This document shows positions 24,700-38,169 of a stretch of 64,000 nt of DNA, piece by piece. Under the pieces are notes generated by a model. That model ran no database searches and had not been told where the DNA came from. It saw only the letters and a program-made list of their open reading frames with translations. The position numbers and the translations under genes were made by a program. Each line of letters begins with the position of its first letter. Within the stretch, counting starts at the first letter, position 1. This stretch comes from Nissolia schottii (Eukaryota; Streptophyta; Magnoliopsida; Fabales; Fabaceae): the NCBI GenBank assembly GCA_003254905.1, contig QANU01047209.1, positions 444,695 to 508,694 of the forward strand, in the 5' to 3' direction.

Positions 24700-26270
24700 C
24701 ATTCATCACAATTACTTAAGATCATTATGCCTCTCTAATCTTTTTTAAAAAATAAGTTCATTGGTAAGGCAAAGTCTGTTGTTAAAGATAATAGTCCCAG
24801 CAACATGAGATTTCAATGTCTGTCCATTAGGGAATGTGATAGTTATAGGAGGCTCAATAGATCTATAAGAACTGTAGAAGTCCATGGAAGAACAGATATG
24901 ATCAGTTGCACCAGAGTCTAAAATCCAAGAACCAGAAATTGATCTACATGAATTAGAGTCATTGTTAGCCAAATTCAGATATGTTGGTGGATTGATCAAA
25001 GCCAAGAGACTCTGATATTGATCTGTAGTGAAACCAAACTAAACCGCATTGCTTTTCTCAGAATTAGTGACAACTTGTCCCGTATCAGCAGTGGCAGCAT
25101 TAACACGCCTGTTGGTGGATTTTGGTTTGTAGCCTGCAGGATAACCATGTTTTTTATAGCACTCATCCACTGTGTGGCCACGGAAGCCACAATGAGTGCA
25201 TTTCTTGCCCTTTGTGGTCACATTGGATGCACTGTACTTGTCAGTGGTGGACTGAGAAGATGAATTCGAGAAATTCAACATGAGTTTAACATCAAAATTG
25301 CTTAACAGCTGTCTTTCATGTTGAACAACCAGAGAGAAAACACGAGTTAGGGACGACAAAGGATCCATAAGTAGGATTTGTGAACGAACCGTATGATAGG
25401 ATTCATTCAATCCTTTCAAGAACCTGATTATCCTATCTGTATCATGCTGAGACTTAACAGCAGCAAAAGCACCACAAGAACACGAAGAAGAACAGGTGCA
25501 ATGGGGTTAGGGGCGAAAAACATCAAGTTCATCCCACATTACTTTGAGTTCAGTAAAGAATTTTGTGACAGATAGTTCACCTTGTCGCAAGGATGCAATC
25601 TCTTCCTGGAGATCTGCAATGCGGAATAAATCGCCTTGAGAAAACTGATCTTTGAGTTCCTGCCATAGATCACTTGCATTGTCCAGCCGTATGACGCTTT
25701 GAGCGATGGAGGCATCGAGCGCGCGAATTAACCATGACAACACCATGTGGTTGCAGCGTTCCCAAGCAGGGAATAGGGGAGAATCCTTGGCAGGTGCAGT
25801 AATGGAGCCATCAACAAAGCGTAACTTGTTCTTTGATAGCAAAGACATACGCATGGCTCGGGACCAACCATGGTAGTTGGAGACAATCAAGAGAGAAGAA
25901 ACAAGTACAAGAGACAGGTTTTCATTAGGATGGAGATAGTAAGGGGAAAGCGGATCCTGTGCAGGATCTATAGGCAGAGGTGTCGAAGAATCTGTGGAAG
26001 CCATGGGAGCAGCTTCAAGAATGGAAGAAGATGATGCAAGAAGATGAGCGGAAGCAGAAAGAGAACGATGATACCATAACAGAAACAGAATTCTCTGGAG
26101 CAGAGAAGAATGAAGTAAATGGAAAACTTGATTTTATTGAAGGTTGTTAGCCGTATATAAAGGAATACATAGGTTGCTTGCATTGCAAGATAATCAATTT
26201 ACACATGTGATTGATAACTAATTCTCTAACTACCTAACCAAGCTAACTTAACTAACTCCTTTCTACATCA
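24700..26270 (-). mobile_element. Copia LTR retrotransposon, 5' half (fossil)
   Basis: Ty1/Copia remnant on the minus strand, close upstream of FBL17. Parts in order: a short 5' LTR at about 26078-26270 beginning TGATGTAG and containing a TATATA box; a primer-binding site TGGTATCAT matching the 3' end of initiator tRNA-Met; gag (about 25500-26004, with the NYHGWSRAM-type motif); a zinc knuckle with CTHCGFRGHTVDEC; and the protease/GAG-pre-integrase start with SWILDSGATDHIC. Integrase, RT, RNase H and 3' LTR are absent. It is broken with a few interruptions. With only one LTR its age cannot be dated. Confidence 0.85.
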
Positions 26271-26689
26271 GAAAATATCTAGATTTCAAGTTCAGATCAC
26301 TTTGGATCTAATAACACACACACAACTATCCATTTTCATTTTTAAATTTTGTATTTTCATTCTCATTTCTCAAGTGCTCCAGGGGCAACTATTTTCTTGT
26401 ATATATTAATTTGATTTCTTGTATAGGTAATAGATACTTATATATATATATATATCATGCTTTTACATTAATAATACAACAAATTAAATGTTATATTATA
26501 ATAATGTTAAAATATAACTTTGGTTTTAACTCGTTGTCGTCAAATTTGAATTTATTTTTCAAATTAAAAATAAAATAAAATCAATCACTACACATGTGAT
26601 ATTTTACAAACAAATCACTGTCTACATGTATACTTCCTCCGTTATTAATTAATTGTCACTTTTACTTATCGTTGGGGTAACCATATAAA

Positions 26690-28350
26690 TCACGATGGAT
26701 TTTGCATGGAGGACAAACAACTAAGCCGTTTGAGAAGGCTGATGGTTCAATTGAAAGGTATAAGGCCAGGTTAGTTGCTAAAGGATACACCCAAGCACAT
26801 GTCATTGACTACATGGAAACCTTTAGTCTTGTTGCCAAAATGACAACAGTTAGGTTGCTGTTAGCCTTAGCAGCTATCAAAGGATTGCATTTATAGCAAC
26901 TAGACGTGAATAATGCCTTCCTTCATGGTGATTTTCATGAGGAAGTTTACATGAAGCTACCTCAAGGTTTCAAGTGCTCAAAGCCTAATCAAGCTTACCC
27001 GCTACTGAAATCACTGTATGGATTAAAGCAAGCAAGTAGGCAGTGGTTCTCCAAGCTCTCAAGTGCACTTCTCACCCTTTGATTCTCTCAATCTCAATCT
27101 GACCAGTCCCTATTTCTCAAGATTACATATTGTTCATTCACATGCCTACTTGCCTATGTTGATGATGTAATTTTAGCTGGGGATTGTTTGTCAGAAATTG
27201 AATTCATCAAAACATTCTTGGACACAAAGTTTTGGATCAAGGATTTGGGAGAATTGAAATTTTTTCTTGGGCTCGAAGTGGCTCGGTCTAACCAAGGCAT
27301 ATCTGTCTGTCAAAGAAAATATGCCTTGGAGATTCTATCTGATGCTGGAATGCTTGGTTGCAAGCCATTACACACTCCCATGGTTGCCTCTCAGAGATTA
27401 TCCAAGAGTGAGGGTGCTCCTCTAGCTGATCCTGCCGAATACAGGAGATTGATTGGCAGACTTATCTACTTAACCACTACAAGACCTGATCTCTCATTCT
27501 CTATTAATCATTTGGCACAATTTATGGCGAATGCCACTGATGTTTGCCAGTCGATAGCACAAAGGGTCCTCAGGTTTATCAAATCTGATCCTGCACTAGA
27601 CTTGTTCTTCCCCTGCTCATCTAAATTGCAATTGAAAGCATTTTGTGATGCAGATTGGGCTGGATGCCTTGATATCAGACGCAGCACCACTGGCTTTTGC
27701 GTTTTCCTTGGTGACTCATTATTGAGTTGGAAATCCAAGAAGCAATCCATTGTATCCAAGTCATCTTGTGAGGCAGAGTATCGAGCTCTTGCGGCTGCCA
27801 CCTGCGAGCTTCAATGGATCTCTTACCTATTATCAGATTTTAGCATCATCACAGATCATACCGCAACCATTTTCTGTGACAATCACTCGGCTATGCAAAT
27901 AGCACACAATCCAACATTTCATGAACGCACCAAGCACATAGAACTTGACTGCCACATTGTTTGGGGAAAAGATCCATAGTGGCCTGATTAGACTCCTTCC
28001 CATAGCCTCCAAATTACAGCTTGCCGACTTGATACCAAAGCCTATCCCTCCTACTGTCTTTTGAGTTCTTACATTCCAAACTTGGCATGCTTAATATTAT
28101 CAGTCCACACCATGCCATGTTTGAGGGGGGTAATAGAGGAGAATCTCTAACTAACTTTGTTAGGAGTTAGTTAGAGCTGTTATCATGTGTTAATTAAAGG
28201 TTAGTTAAGTTAGTTACAAAGTAACTTGCAGCACAAGTTAGTATGTATGTGTATATAAGAGCTTTGCTCTCACTTCTTCAATACAAGTTTTCATTTTACA
28301 CTCCAATTACTTCTGCATAATCTGTTAGCTCAAGAGATGTATCTGACATA
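26690..28350 (+). mobile_element. Copia LTR retrotransposon, 3' half (fossil)
   Basis: Remnant of a second, differently oriented Copia element. It starts inside the RT domain ([13 protein letters not shown] near 26757), continues through the YVDD-type region, and ends with the C-terminal RT/RNase H part at about 27188-27979 (KDLGELKFFLGLEVARS, FCDADWAGC, SKKQSIVSKSSCEAEYRAL). A purine-rich tract lies at about 28121-28130, followed by a probable 3' LTR to about 28350 with a TATATAAG box. It has no gag, protease or integrase and is broken with a few interruptions. Its LTR differs from that of the neighbouring 5' half, so the two are not one element. Confidence 0.85.
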
Positions 28351-29826
28351 AGGCTAATAAATGCGTGCATTGCTGCAATTTTGTTACATGTCAAAGTTGA
28401 GCATATGGGTAAGTGGTTGTGATCGATAATGGTATATTCTCAGAGCGGAGGTAGAATAATAGATTGCATAGTGTTTAGTTGTTGAACCTTGAGTTGATTT
28501 GGAATATGTGCAGCGAATACTCTCATCTTTTTTGGTTTGTATTTTTTAGATATTGTGTTAGATTTGTGTCTTAATGTTATGTACCTTTTTTTTCCTTTAA
28601 AAAAAGGTTTGTTCTATTAGGTTTCTTTGATGAAGTTTTTAACGAGCATTCCTTACCTTGTCTTGTTTTTCTTCGTGGTGGCTAGAAGAACTTTGTAATG
28701 ATGTTCGTTTTTTAGTCTTATTTTTTTGGTGGTAATAAAATTGTCAATAATTATCTAAAAAAAGTTGTTGTATTTACCTTTTTTTCATTGATAAATTAAT
28801 ATAGTTAAATAAAATTGTTTCTAGATATGTTGATTTATGAATAAATCAAAAAGGGTAAAATGTCAATTAATTCGTAACAGAGGATAGAGATGAAAATAAG
28901 TCAGACCATTTGCCAGGGTTTTTGATCTGCCTTATTTAAGGCCTAACTCAACTTAACCCATTTAATAAAAAGTTCAAAATAAGACTTTAAAATAATTGTT
29001 TTAGCTAAATAGACTAGGTCATAAGTTAAGACTTTTATAAAAATATATTATTTCTTATTTTTAAATAATAAAAAAATCTTATCATATTTTTATAATATGA
29101 TTTAATTATATTTAAAATCGTTTTCTTTTCATCTCTCACATTTCCTTAAAAATAGAGTCACTCTTTTTTATTGGACTATTCATCTCTTTATCTTTATCTC
29201 AAACCTATACACCCAATAATATATATCTTTTTTTTTTTTTTATGATCACCTTTGTTGATAGAAAATATTGTGTTTATTTTATTTGTAAATGGTTTAGTTT
29301 TTTACCCAATTAATCCAATAACTTTTTTTGTAGCCATTATTTATAGACATTGTGTGATCACATTGAGCAAGTGGCCATACATAATAGTAAGCATAGTCTA
29401 TAATTTATTTTGTAATGTTTATTTTTTTAATTTATAATATTTATTTATCTATTTGGATGATCGTTAAATGACTATTATTTAAATGTAAAATAACATTTGC
29501 TTTTCTTTTTATCAAGTACCAACTAGACACACAAAATATAAAAATGCTGCATGTTCACATATTTTAGTGTAAACATAAAGTATTTTCACTCACATAGATC
29601 ATATAATTCACCCCCGCATCACAGAAATAACATTTGGTGTTGAGTGGACAGATTTAATTAATAAATAAAAGTATGCTTTAATTGAGGAATAATTTTACAC
29701 GTAATTTACGTTTTTTTTAATTATGATCGTTAAAATTGATCTATATAATATTCAAAGTGTCTATGATGTAGCTATGTATGCTCATTTTTATTTATTTTAT
29801 GTTGATATCTCAAACTGGTAATTTAA

Positions 29827-29860
<34 letters not shown>

Positions 29861-30470
29861 CACATGTGATATCAAACATTTACATCAAATGAATGATAAT
29901 TTTCTTACTTAACTTATTCCTCTAAGTTTATAAAATTTGTACTAATGAAACAAATCACTATAAATATATTATATATTTTCTTATATTATCAAAGTTTTTA
30001 TTTAAAAATTATTTATACATATAAATTTATTATTAGGAATCACAAATAAGTCAATCAAGTCACCCTGCTGCTAACCCACACAAAAAATGGGAGGGGGTGA
30101 TTGATTTTTAAAGGTGTGTAGGATATATCAATCCATTATATTTTAGACAGATTGACCAATGAGTTGATGAAAAATAAAAATAAAAATTTAGAAAATATAT
30201 TTTCAAATGAATTAATTCTTTAATATTTATTAAAATAGGTACTTAATTATTAAAAATATTCACTTGAATACTTCAAAATAATATTCACACAAACATACAT
30301 AGTATTTTATAATTCAAGAAATCCAAGAAAACCATTTGAAGTAACACCAAAAAGTATATAAAAATAATAATTTTAAAAAATGGAATGCTTTAACCCGTGG
30401 ATTATGTTGATTCAACTTGATGGGTTAAAAATATTTTGATGGATTAGAAAAGTCAATCTAACAAGTTGAA
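28351..30470. other. Intergenic, very AT-rich
   Basis: No gene recognised. At about 28880-29045 there is repeat-like text (GGCCTAACTCAACTTAACCCATTTAATAAA split over the strand) typical of degraded plant interspersed repeats. (TA)n lies at about 29830-29856. Confidence 0.4.
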
Positions 30471-31021
30471 CTAGTAATGACAAAAATACCGTCAAACACG
30501 GATATCCACAGATATTACCCATGACGGGTATGGGTAGGGAGATTAATTTCATATCCACAAGGACGGATATCTGCATCTACTTGCTAATGGGGATGTGGAT
30601 GGAGATTGAGGTATCCAACCCATAGATACCCGTTAAATACTAATACAATTATTTAAATATCTTTGATTATATAAAGATATAAAATTAAAAATCTTATTCC
30701 TTCACTTCAATATATATATATATATATAAAAGAAAAAAAAACCCTTTATTATCAAAAAGTAGTATTGAATTTTTATTATGTATTTAATTAGTTTAAATTG
30801 TGATGTGTATGTAGTAAACTACTAGTATCGTAATATATTATAATTGATTATAATAATTAAAAAAGTATTGAAAACACCTGCAAGATATCTGTGAGTATTC
30901 AAATCCTGACGAATAACAAGTAATATACACTTATGATGGATACAAGTATGGATAACAAAATACTAAGTAGGTATAGGTAATTGGAGGCACGTATCTGACT
31001 CCATGTCGTTTATCATCCCTA
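30470..31021. repeat. Degraded interspersed repeat
   Basis: A stretch rich in GGATATCC/GGGTATGGGTA words in both orientations (for example CACGGATATCC, GACGGGTATGGGTAGGG, ATACCCGTTAAATA), ending near GTCGTTTATCATCCC. This word structure is typical of non-autonomous plant DNA elements. Ends and family are not certain. Confidence 0.35.
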
Positions 31022-31279
31022 GGTTGAACAAGTTTTACCATTTTTGTTCATTTTTAATATTAAATTGTAATGGCCTATATTTAAGTAATTTCATAACAAC
31101 AAAATATATAATCATATGCAAATATTTTTACATTTATATATTTAACTTCACCAATAATTACCCACACACAACACGAGTAAAGACACTAGTATAAAATAAA
31201 AGGATAATATTTATGAATTTGGGCCATAACGTTATATAATCTCATGAATCAATTAAGCTATGACATTAATCCCGATCAC

Positions 31280-31695
31280 CTAGACTAGCAGCCTCCCTAA
31301 CAAGCTCACCCGAGGGGGATAAAGGACTACTTGGCTAGGTTGCCCTCCGACTGTTGTTGCTGCAATCGTGATTCACCTGTAGCAGAAAGTGGTGTCATCC
31401 ATAGAAGGATAAGTAAGAGAAATTCTTAGCAGAGAGGGGATAGAATTTTACTCACAATACTCATGTCTTTCCCTAGTTGGAATCCTTCCCATTTAGCACT
31501 CAGTTTCCTCACTATTTCTCCCTTGTGCACATCTTGCTTTCCCTGATCCTTCTCCACGTGTTCGTTCCTTCTAACAGATTTTCCCTTTTGTTTGCCATTC
31601 TGTTTCTCCGTTGTGTTCTCATTGTCTTCACTTACCTTCTTGCCCTTTCTTCTGGTTATATTCTTCCATCTACTTCCTTTTGTCATAGAAATCAT
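31280..31695 (-). pseudogene. Unrecognised two-exon fragment, copy A
   Basis: Minus-strand frame (start near 31695) rich in Lys/Arg/Glu, ending in WEGFQLGKDMSIV and followed by a donor-like GTGAGTA. A matching acceptor region carries SPSGELVREAA near 31310. The same arrangement recurs at about 38170-38520 (copy B) with DDYQLGKDMSSV, a GTAAGTA donor and SPSGELDEEA. The family is not recognised; two dispersed copies beside transposons suggest a transposon-associated or transduplicated gene piece. Confidence 0.4.
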
Positions 31696-31776
31696 TTAAT
31701 TGATACTAAGATAGAAAAAATATTGAGTGTATAAATAAAATTAACCTTGAATAATAAGTGTTATAATTATTAAGTG

Positions 31777-34530
31777 TGTTATGAGCTAAATACCGGGATC
31801 CGAGGAGCTCTAACCCTCTAAGGAGGGAGAAAAGCTCACATTCCCTAAAAGGCCCAAAGGGCCTGAGCCCACTAAGGAGTAGAAGAGACTCTCCTCACAT
31901 GGTCACGCCAGCCTAAAGGGAGAGAGCCTCACAATGCTTAGAGGAGGAAAATGTCGTAAGCCCAAGACTCCGGATCCAGTCTGGCCCAACAAAGCTAAAA
32001 GGAGGTAACAACGACTTCTCCTCCCAATCCGAAACTAACTCCTAGATAAGTGGGAAAAGATAAGCCGGAGAGTGGTTAGGCGAACTCCCCTCGCTTTATC
32101 TCTATCTTAGCATTCTAAGTTCAGCTATAAAAGCACATGACCTCCTCAGGTTACCAGATATCACTCATTCCCTTCATAGAGAATTCACCTAACATATTGC
32201 TTACTTTAGCGTCAGAGTGCCTTTGTAGGTACACCCCGCCGCCGCACTCTCTCCAAGAGGAACTCGCTTAGAGCTTTCGTCCAAGCCTCCGAGCTTCTGT
32301 CAAGGTACCTTCCTCACCCTCTACTCATGTTCTTCGTTCCCTATACGAATTACTCGTGAACATTGGTGCCGTCTGTGGGAAGCTTGATACTGTCTCATAA
32401 GTGGCAGCTTACCCCCTTCTATAGGTTCCCTGATGAAAGTTAACAACGACGCTGCAAACCCCCCTCCCCCAAGGTCGACAAGGGATACTTCAAGAAGAAG
32501 TTGGGAAGCAGCAGCACTAGGAACTTGACCCTCGAGATGGACTACCTTCATCCATAACAGGGGAAAACGAAATAGATCGCTGAGAACCCAATGGTCGACA
32601 TATCCCATCCCAGGTAGTTGTCCCAAACTCTCAGAACGATGTAGACCCTTACGAGGTTATCCTCGGGCTCCGAGACCTCATCGATGGGCAAGAATGACGT
32701 CTTAAAGCTTTAGAGCGGAGAGACAAACCCAAGAAAAAGGAGCGATGGGATTGAAACCAAAGAGGGAAAAATAGGAGACCTACCTTTTCGCAGCGTAAGG
32801 ACCACCCAGGCCCCAGACTCGGGAAAGGTCCCTTACCTCCCGCTTGGCAGGAACAGGGAGAAGACCCCATCCCCAGCCTCGAGGAGGAGGAAGTCCAACA
32901 GGACTACTTCCCCTAAGCAACGACGCAGAAGTCCTCCTCGACGATAATTCCCAGTCATATCGTGACATTCCCAACATACAAGCCAACGTGAGCGGCATAG
33001 CCGACACAAAAACTCTCCGATGGAATGGGGGATCGTGGAATGGGGGATTCGTCATGAATGATATCCCATTCTTCGATGAAATTTTTCGTGTTAACCCGCC
33101 AAATAATTTCACGCTCCCCCTAGACTGCGAAAGCCTATGACGGAACCTCAAATCCACAGGAACACCTCACAGCATTCAAGTCTAAAACTTGGTTGATGCA
33201 AGCACCTGATGTCGTTCTTTGTAAGGCGTTCCTGCTAACTCTCGCAGGACCAACGGAGAAGTGGTTCTTCTCCCTACCAAAAAGGTCAATTATAAGTTTT
33301 GAAGACCTTTTCCAAAAGTTTGTGCTACAATTCACCACTAGTAAAAGGAAACTCAAGACAATCATTGGACTCTTGGGTGTTAACCAAGGAGAAAAAGAAT
33401 CGTTGCGCAATTACTTGGAGCGTTTCGTCAAGGAAGCGAACCTAGCAGACCACTGAACAAAGATTGATGGCACTTTGTTTTGGAGACCGCCCAGGGACTC
33501 CATTCTCAGAAGAAGTCCTTGGACAACATCTAAAAACTCTCAAAGAATTTAACAGAAGAGCAGAAGTGCATATCAACAGGGAAGAAGGAAGAAAAGCTCT
33601 ACAGAGGAAAGATTTCAAGGCACCTGGCAAGCCGAACCAAGACCAACCAAAGAAGGACGGGTGCCCACCAAAATCTGGCAAATTCCGAAATTGGTCCGAG
33701 TTAACGATAACCCTCTCTCAAATTCTAAAGGAGATTGTTAACATCGTTCACCTTCTGAAGCCCCGGCCCTTGAGGAACATTCCCAAAGGAAAAAATTTGC
33801 CGTTTTGTGAGTTTCACCAATCTTGTTGCCACAAAACCGGCAATTGCATTAACTTAAAAGAATCATTAGAGGAGCTCATTAGAGAAGAAAGAAGCATTAT
33901 GGCACAGTTCATCAAGAGAAGGGGTAAGAAGTTCAAAAGGCAAAGGTCCCCCGACTTTGAGATGGACAAAAGGAACACAAGAGGTAGAAGGAACGATGAC
34001 CTCAACTCCCCTGATAACAGCAGCAATGAAGGGAGTAGACCTCTCAGGACTGTCAATACTATCTCAGGTGGATTCATGAGTGGGGGAGAATCTAGATCAG
34101 CACGGAAAAAGCATCTCAAAGAGGTGATGCATGTATCTATCCGCGATCCAGCCTCTCGAAAGTTACCCCCAATGAAGACGGGGAGGGAGTCGCACCTGAC
34201 CATGACGATGCAATGATTATGTCATGTCATCATGGTTAACGTTGAGGTAAAGAGGGTCTTGATCGATTAGGACAGCTCAGCAGACATCTTATTCTATGAT
34301 GCCTTCAACAAATTAGGGTTAGACCCTTCAGATTTAAAAACTCATCGATCTGAGCTCATCAGTTTTACAGGAGAGAGGATAGATCTAGATGAGTACACGA
34401 CACAACATGTTACGTTTGGGACAAAGCCTAATAGCCGGACAGAAAAGGTAAAGTTTTGGTTGTTGATCGACCGTCAGCATATAACGTCATAATCGACCAA
34501 AAGACACATAACGCCATCTAGCTTGTGAAT
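31777..34530 (+). mobile_element. Gypsy (Ty3) LTR retrotransposon, 5' half (fossil)
   Basis: Parts: a 5' LTR at about 31777-32362 ending in CA; directly after it a primer-binding-site region reading TTGGTGCCGTCTGTGGG, as in many plant Ty3/Gypsy elements; a gag region at about 32840-34210 with the Retrotrans_gag core (CKAFLLTLAGPTEKWF near 33225) and a Cys/His-containing stretch near 33810; and the start of a retropepsin-like protease (DSSADILFYDAF near 34280). RT, RNase H, integrase and 3' LTR are missing. It is broken, with several interruptions, and cannot be dated from one LTR. Confidence 0.8.
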
Positions 34531-35057
34531 ATTTTTAGGGTAATATTCCTTCAACAATAAAATGAACAATGTATAAAATTATAATAACATGTGAGTGCAC
34601 ATAAATTTTACATAATTATTATATTCTATATGTATATATTTACATATTGTTATATTTTTATATGTTGTCTATTTTTGTTCTTAAATTTTATTGTTGAAGT
34701 AGATTTTTTTATATATATTTATACTATTCTTATATATAAAACATCCCACGTGAACCACGTGGAAGAAACTTTCATTATTATAAGATAATTTTAGTATGAA
34801 CATATATATATATATAATATTATAGGGTTTTATGATATATAAAAGATGAAAAACTTAGCCACTAAATTGAAATTGGTGCACAAATATGGATAGTAATAAG
34901 TGAGGGAACATTATTTGTAAAGGAAAAAAAAAATGTTGGAGCACAAAAGTTTAGAGATAACTAGTATTTTTATATTTTTATGGCTGGCTGGCCATGAGCG
35001 TGTAGATGATTTTGAAGTGGGGCCAAGACAGCGTTGAATGTTGAAGATGGATGTATG

Positions 35058-35065
35058 TATAAATA
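35058..35065 (+). promoter_or_regulatory. Possible TATA box of phospholipase gene 1
   Basis: TATAAATA lies 46-53 bp upstream of the ATG at 35111. An equivalent TATAAATA precedes the second copy at 50188, which supports a conserved promoter element. It lies in an (AAAT)n run, so it could be fortuitous. Confidence 0.4.
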
Positions 35066-35110
35066 AATAAATAAATATGTAGGCACGCATAGAGTAGTAG
35101 CAGCTCCAAA

Positions 35111-37892
35111 ATGGGCACAACTTCAGTCTCAAACATGGCAAAGATGGTGATTGCCTTCCAATCCAACAACCCCCCAAAACTCCAACCACCACGATCACCA
35201 TTCCCTCTCACCCCAAACCTAAGAAAACAGGTCAGGGTCAGATGCAAGGCCGCAACATCCAACTCATCATCCTTGTCCTCCACCGTGGAACAACTCCAGC
35301 AGCAGCAGCAGCAGCAGCCGCAAGCCCCCAAAGTAGAACAGGCAGACATATCGTCGGTGTGGCGGAAGCTCCACGGGGAGGATGACTGGGCGGGGCTCCT
35401 GGACCCAATGGAGCCTCTGATGCGGGCGGAGCTGATCCGGTACGGGGAGATGGCCCAGGCCTGCTACGACTCCTTCGACTACGACCCCTACTCCAAGTAC
35501 TGCGGCAGCTGCAGGTACCCGCTGGAGGAGTTTTTCCAGTCGCTGGACCTGGCCCACCTGGGATACAAGACCACGCGCTACCTGTACGCGACCGCGAATG
35601 TGAGCATCCCGAGCTTCTTCAAGATGTCGAGGTGGCCCCACAAGATGTGGAGCGAGAGGGCCAACTGGGCGGGATACGTGGCAGTCTCGGACGACGAGAC
35701 GAGCAGGAGGCTGGGGAGGAGGGACATAGCGGTGGCGTGGAGGGGGACGGTGACGCACGTGGAGTGGGTGGCGGACCTGCTCAACTACTTGAGGCCGATA
35801 TCGCCGGAGATACCGTGCAAGGAGGGAGGGGTGAAGGTGGAGGCAGGGTTCCTGGATCTGTATTCGGACAAGTCAGCCACCTGCGGATACTGCAAGTACT
35901 CTGCCCGGCAACAGATCCTTTCGGAGGTGAAGCGACTTGTGGACAAGTACCAGGAGGAGGAGGTGAGCGTGACCATCACGGGCCACAGCTTGGGAAGTGC
36001 CATGGCCATCCTCAGCGCCTTTGACATAGCGGAAACCGGCTTGAACGCCAAGAAGGACGGGAGCCCCGTGCACGTGTCGGTCATCACCTTCTCGGGCCCC
36101 AGGGTCGGCAACGTGAGGTTCAAGGAGAGGCTGGAGTCCCACCACGGGATAAAGGTGCTGAGGGTCCACAACACCCACGACATGGTGCCCAAGTCCCCTG
36201 GCTTCTTCATCAACGAGACCTCCCCTCCCTGGCTGCTCAGCCTCGCCCAGGCCTTGCCTTGGAGCTACACCCACGTTGGGGTCGACTTGGAGTTGGACCA
36301 CAAGGCCTCTCCCCACCTCAACCCTAATGGCGATGGCGCTTGTGCCCATAACTTGGAGGCTCACTTGCATTTGCTCGACGGGTATGTATCATGTCTTCTC
36401 GCTGCTTAAAAAAAATACAAAAATGATTTGTGTATATCTAATTTTATACACTTATACATACATTATTAATAATGCATAAATTTTATTCTTATAAGTATAT
36501 AAATATTACAAACTTTTAAATAATATTATCAATTATACTTAATTAAGTGTACAAATATTACATTCATTAAAATATAAATTTTATGTATATAAATATAAAA
36601 TATATGTATGGTGTATATTTTTTGATGTACGTGGAGGAGGACTCTAAAAAAATTAAACACGCTCATGTCAGAGCCCTCGTGATTGTTGCCATTGAATCTC
36701 AGACTAATTTTGTGCACGTGCTAGTATCGCATAAAACAAATTAGAGCTAGTAGTCTGTATGCGCACGTCTTCGTGCAGATAATTAACTCCGGATCCCAAT
36801 ATTGAATGGATCTGTTCAAGTACTAATTTATGTATTTTTATTTATTTATTTTCTATGTATATGTCGGTATCTTATCGGAAGAACATATACAGAGCTTATC
36901 TTATTAGGCGTGGGAGCGACGCATTGAGAGGGGACCAGTAGGGGCTAAGCTTTTGTTTTACACTTTTTTTATTTGTATGGGTAAGAAATTGACATAGTAT
37001 TGGTGAAAAGCTTGACCTAACTTCGATTGTTGATGATTGATATGGTACAAAAAGAATTAAGATGAACTTCGTATTAATAGTATGGTCGACATTCAGTAAA
37101 AGATAAACATTTACTTTTGAAGTTTTGTCAATCAATATTACAAGAAAACTACTTAAAATTTCTAATAGAAAAATAAAAATAAATGCAAGTAGGAAAATAC
37201 ATTTACTTTTTCTTGTACTATTTGTTTTATTGAACTGCTTTCTTAAGAGAAGTTACTATTAACTTTTTCCTTTTCAAAGTAGCTAGGAAACATCTAGGTT
37301 TTGTATTTAACAATGATGATGATGATTATATTTTGGGCTCACTAGTGCTCCAATGTATGTATGCTGATCTGCCCATATCTGTAAGGCATAACGATGTGAC
37401 GAGTTAACAAGGATTGGGGTCGTCAAAGTTTTGGACATGGTGTTTGGAACAGTCAAAAACACCTAAATTATTGATGGAGAGATGTTTCTAGGTTCTTTGG
37501 GAAAACAAGCAGTGCCGTAATAGTTTGTCATATCTATATGCATTAGCATTACTTTTGTGAAATTAACACGCGTGTTTAAATATACGGGGAGAACATATGT
37601 ATGAAGGTGTTTTCATTAATTTTGATGGGATGAATGCTGCAGATACCACGGGAGGAGTCGTGGATTTGAGTCGACGACAGGGAGGGACGTTGCATTGGTG
37701 AACAAGGACTGTGACTTTCTGAAAGACGAACACACAGTGCCACCAAAGTGGAGGCAAGATTTGAACAAGGGGATGGTTAGGAGCGCGGATGGACGGTGGG
37801 TGCAGGCTGAGCGCCCTAAACTCGTTGATCACCCTGAAGACATTGATCACCACCTCTCCCAACTTGGCCTCGCCACCTCATCTTCTGATTGA
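35111..37892 (+). CDS. Chloroplast-type phospholipase A1 (class 3 lipase), copy 1
   Basis: Predicted 506-aa DAD1-like/PLA1-I-gamma acylhydrolase, a family that cleaves sn-1 acyl groups from plastid galactolipids and phospholipids and feeds jasmonate synthesis. Exon 1 is 35111-36381, exon 2 37643-37892; the GT-AG intron of 1261 bp splits the Gly codon in LLDGYHG. The first 60 or so residues are Ser/Pro/Gln-rich, like a chloroplast transit peptide. The lipase core has the nucleophile elbow GHSLG with Ser293, VITFSGPRVGN, the NTHDMVP segment carrying the likely catalytic Asp, and YTHVGVDLELDH...HNLEAHLHLLDG with the likely His. Length fits the family. Exon 1 is strikingly GC-rich, with mostly G/C third positions, against AT-rich surroundings. 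It heads a three-copy array with 50259 and 52021. No break seen. Which plastid lipid it prefers cannot be told. Confidence 0.93.
36382..37642 (+). other. Intron of phospholipase copy 1
   Basis: A 1261-bp GT-AG intron, AT-rich; no gene or clear transposon seen inside. The corresponding intron of copy 2 is only 111 bp, so this one has expanded or the other has shrunk. Confidence 0.75.
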
Positions 37893-38169
37893 TTAGTTTA
37901 GTTTATAAGTTTGATACTATTCGTATATATATATTATAGACTGCGTGTGTATCTTATGCTATTACTTTTTTGGTGATTGAAACGTGTATAATTTGCTGTA
38001 TGCAACTAAGCACAGTGTTGAGAACCAGTAAAATTCAATCTAAGTACAATGGAATGTAAGAACAGCAATGGAACGGTGCTGCAGCTTCGAACACTGGGGA
38101 CTGCTTCAGAGACAACAGATAGGGAATGAAGTTGGTTCTGCTAGCACAGGAAGGGAATCCTCCCAATCA

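Noticed and set aside
35267-36370. Long open frames antisense to phospholipase copies 1 and 2
   Set aside because: High GC content removes stop codons on the opposite strand; the peptides have no domains and mirror the real exons.
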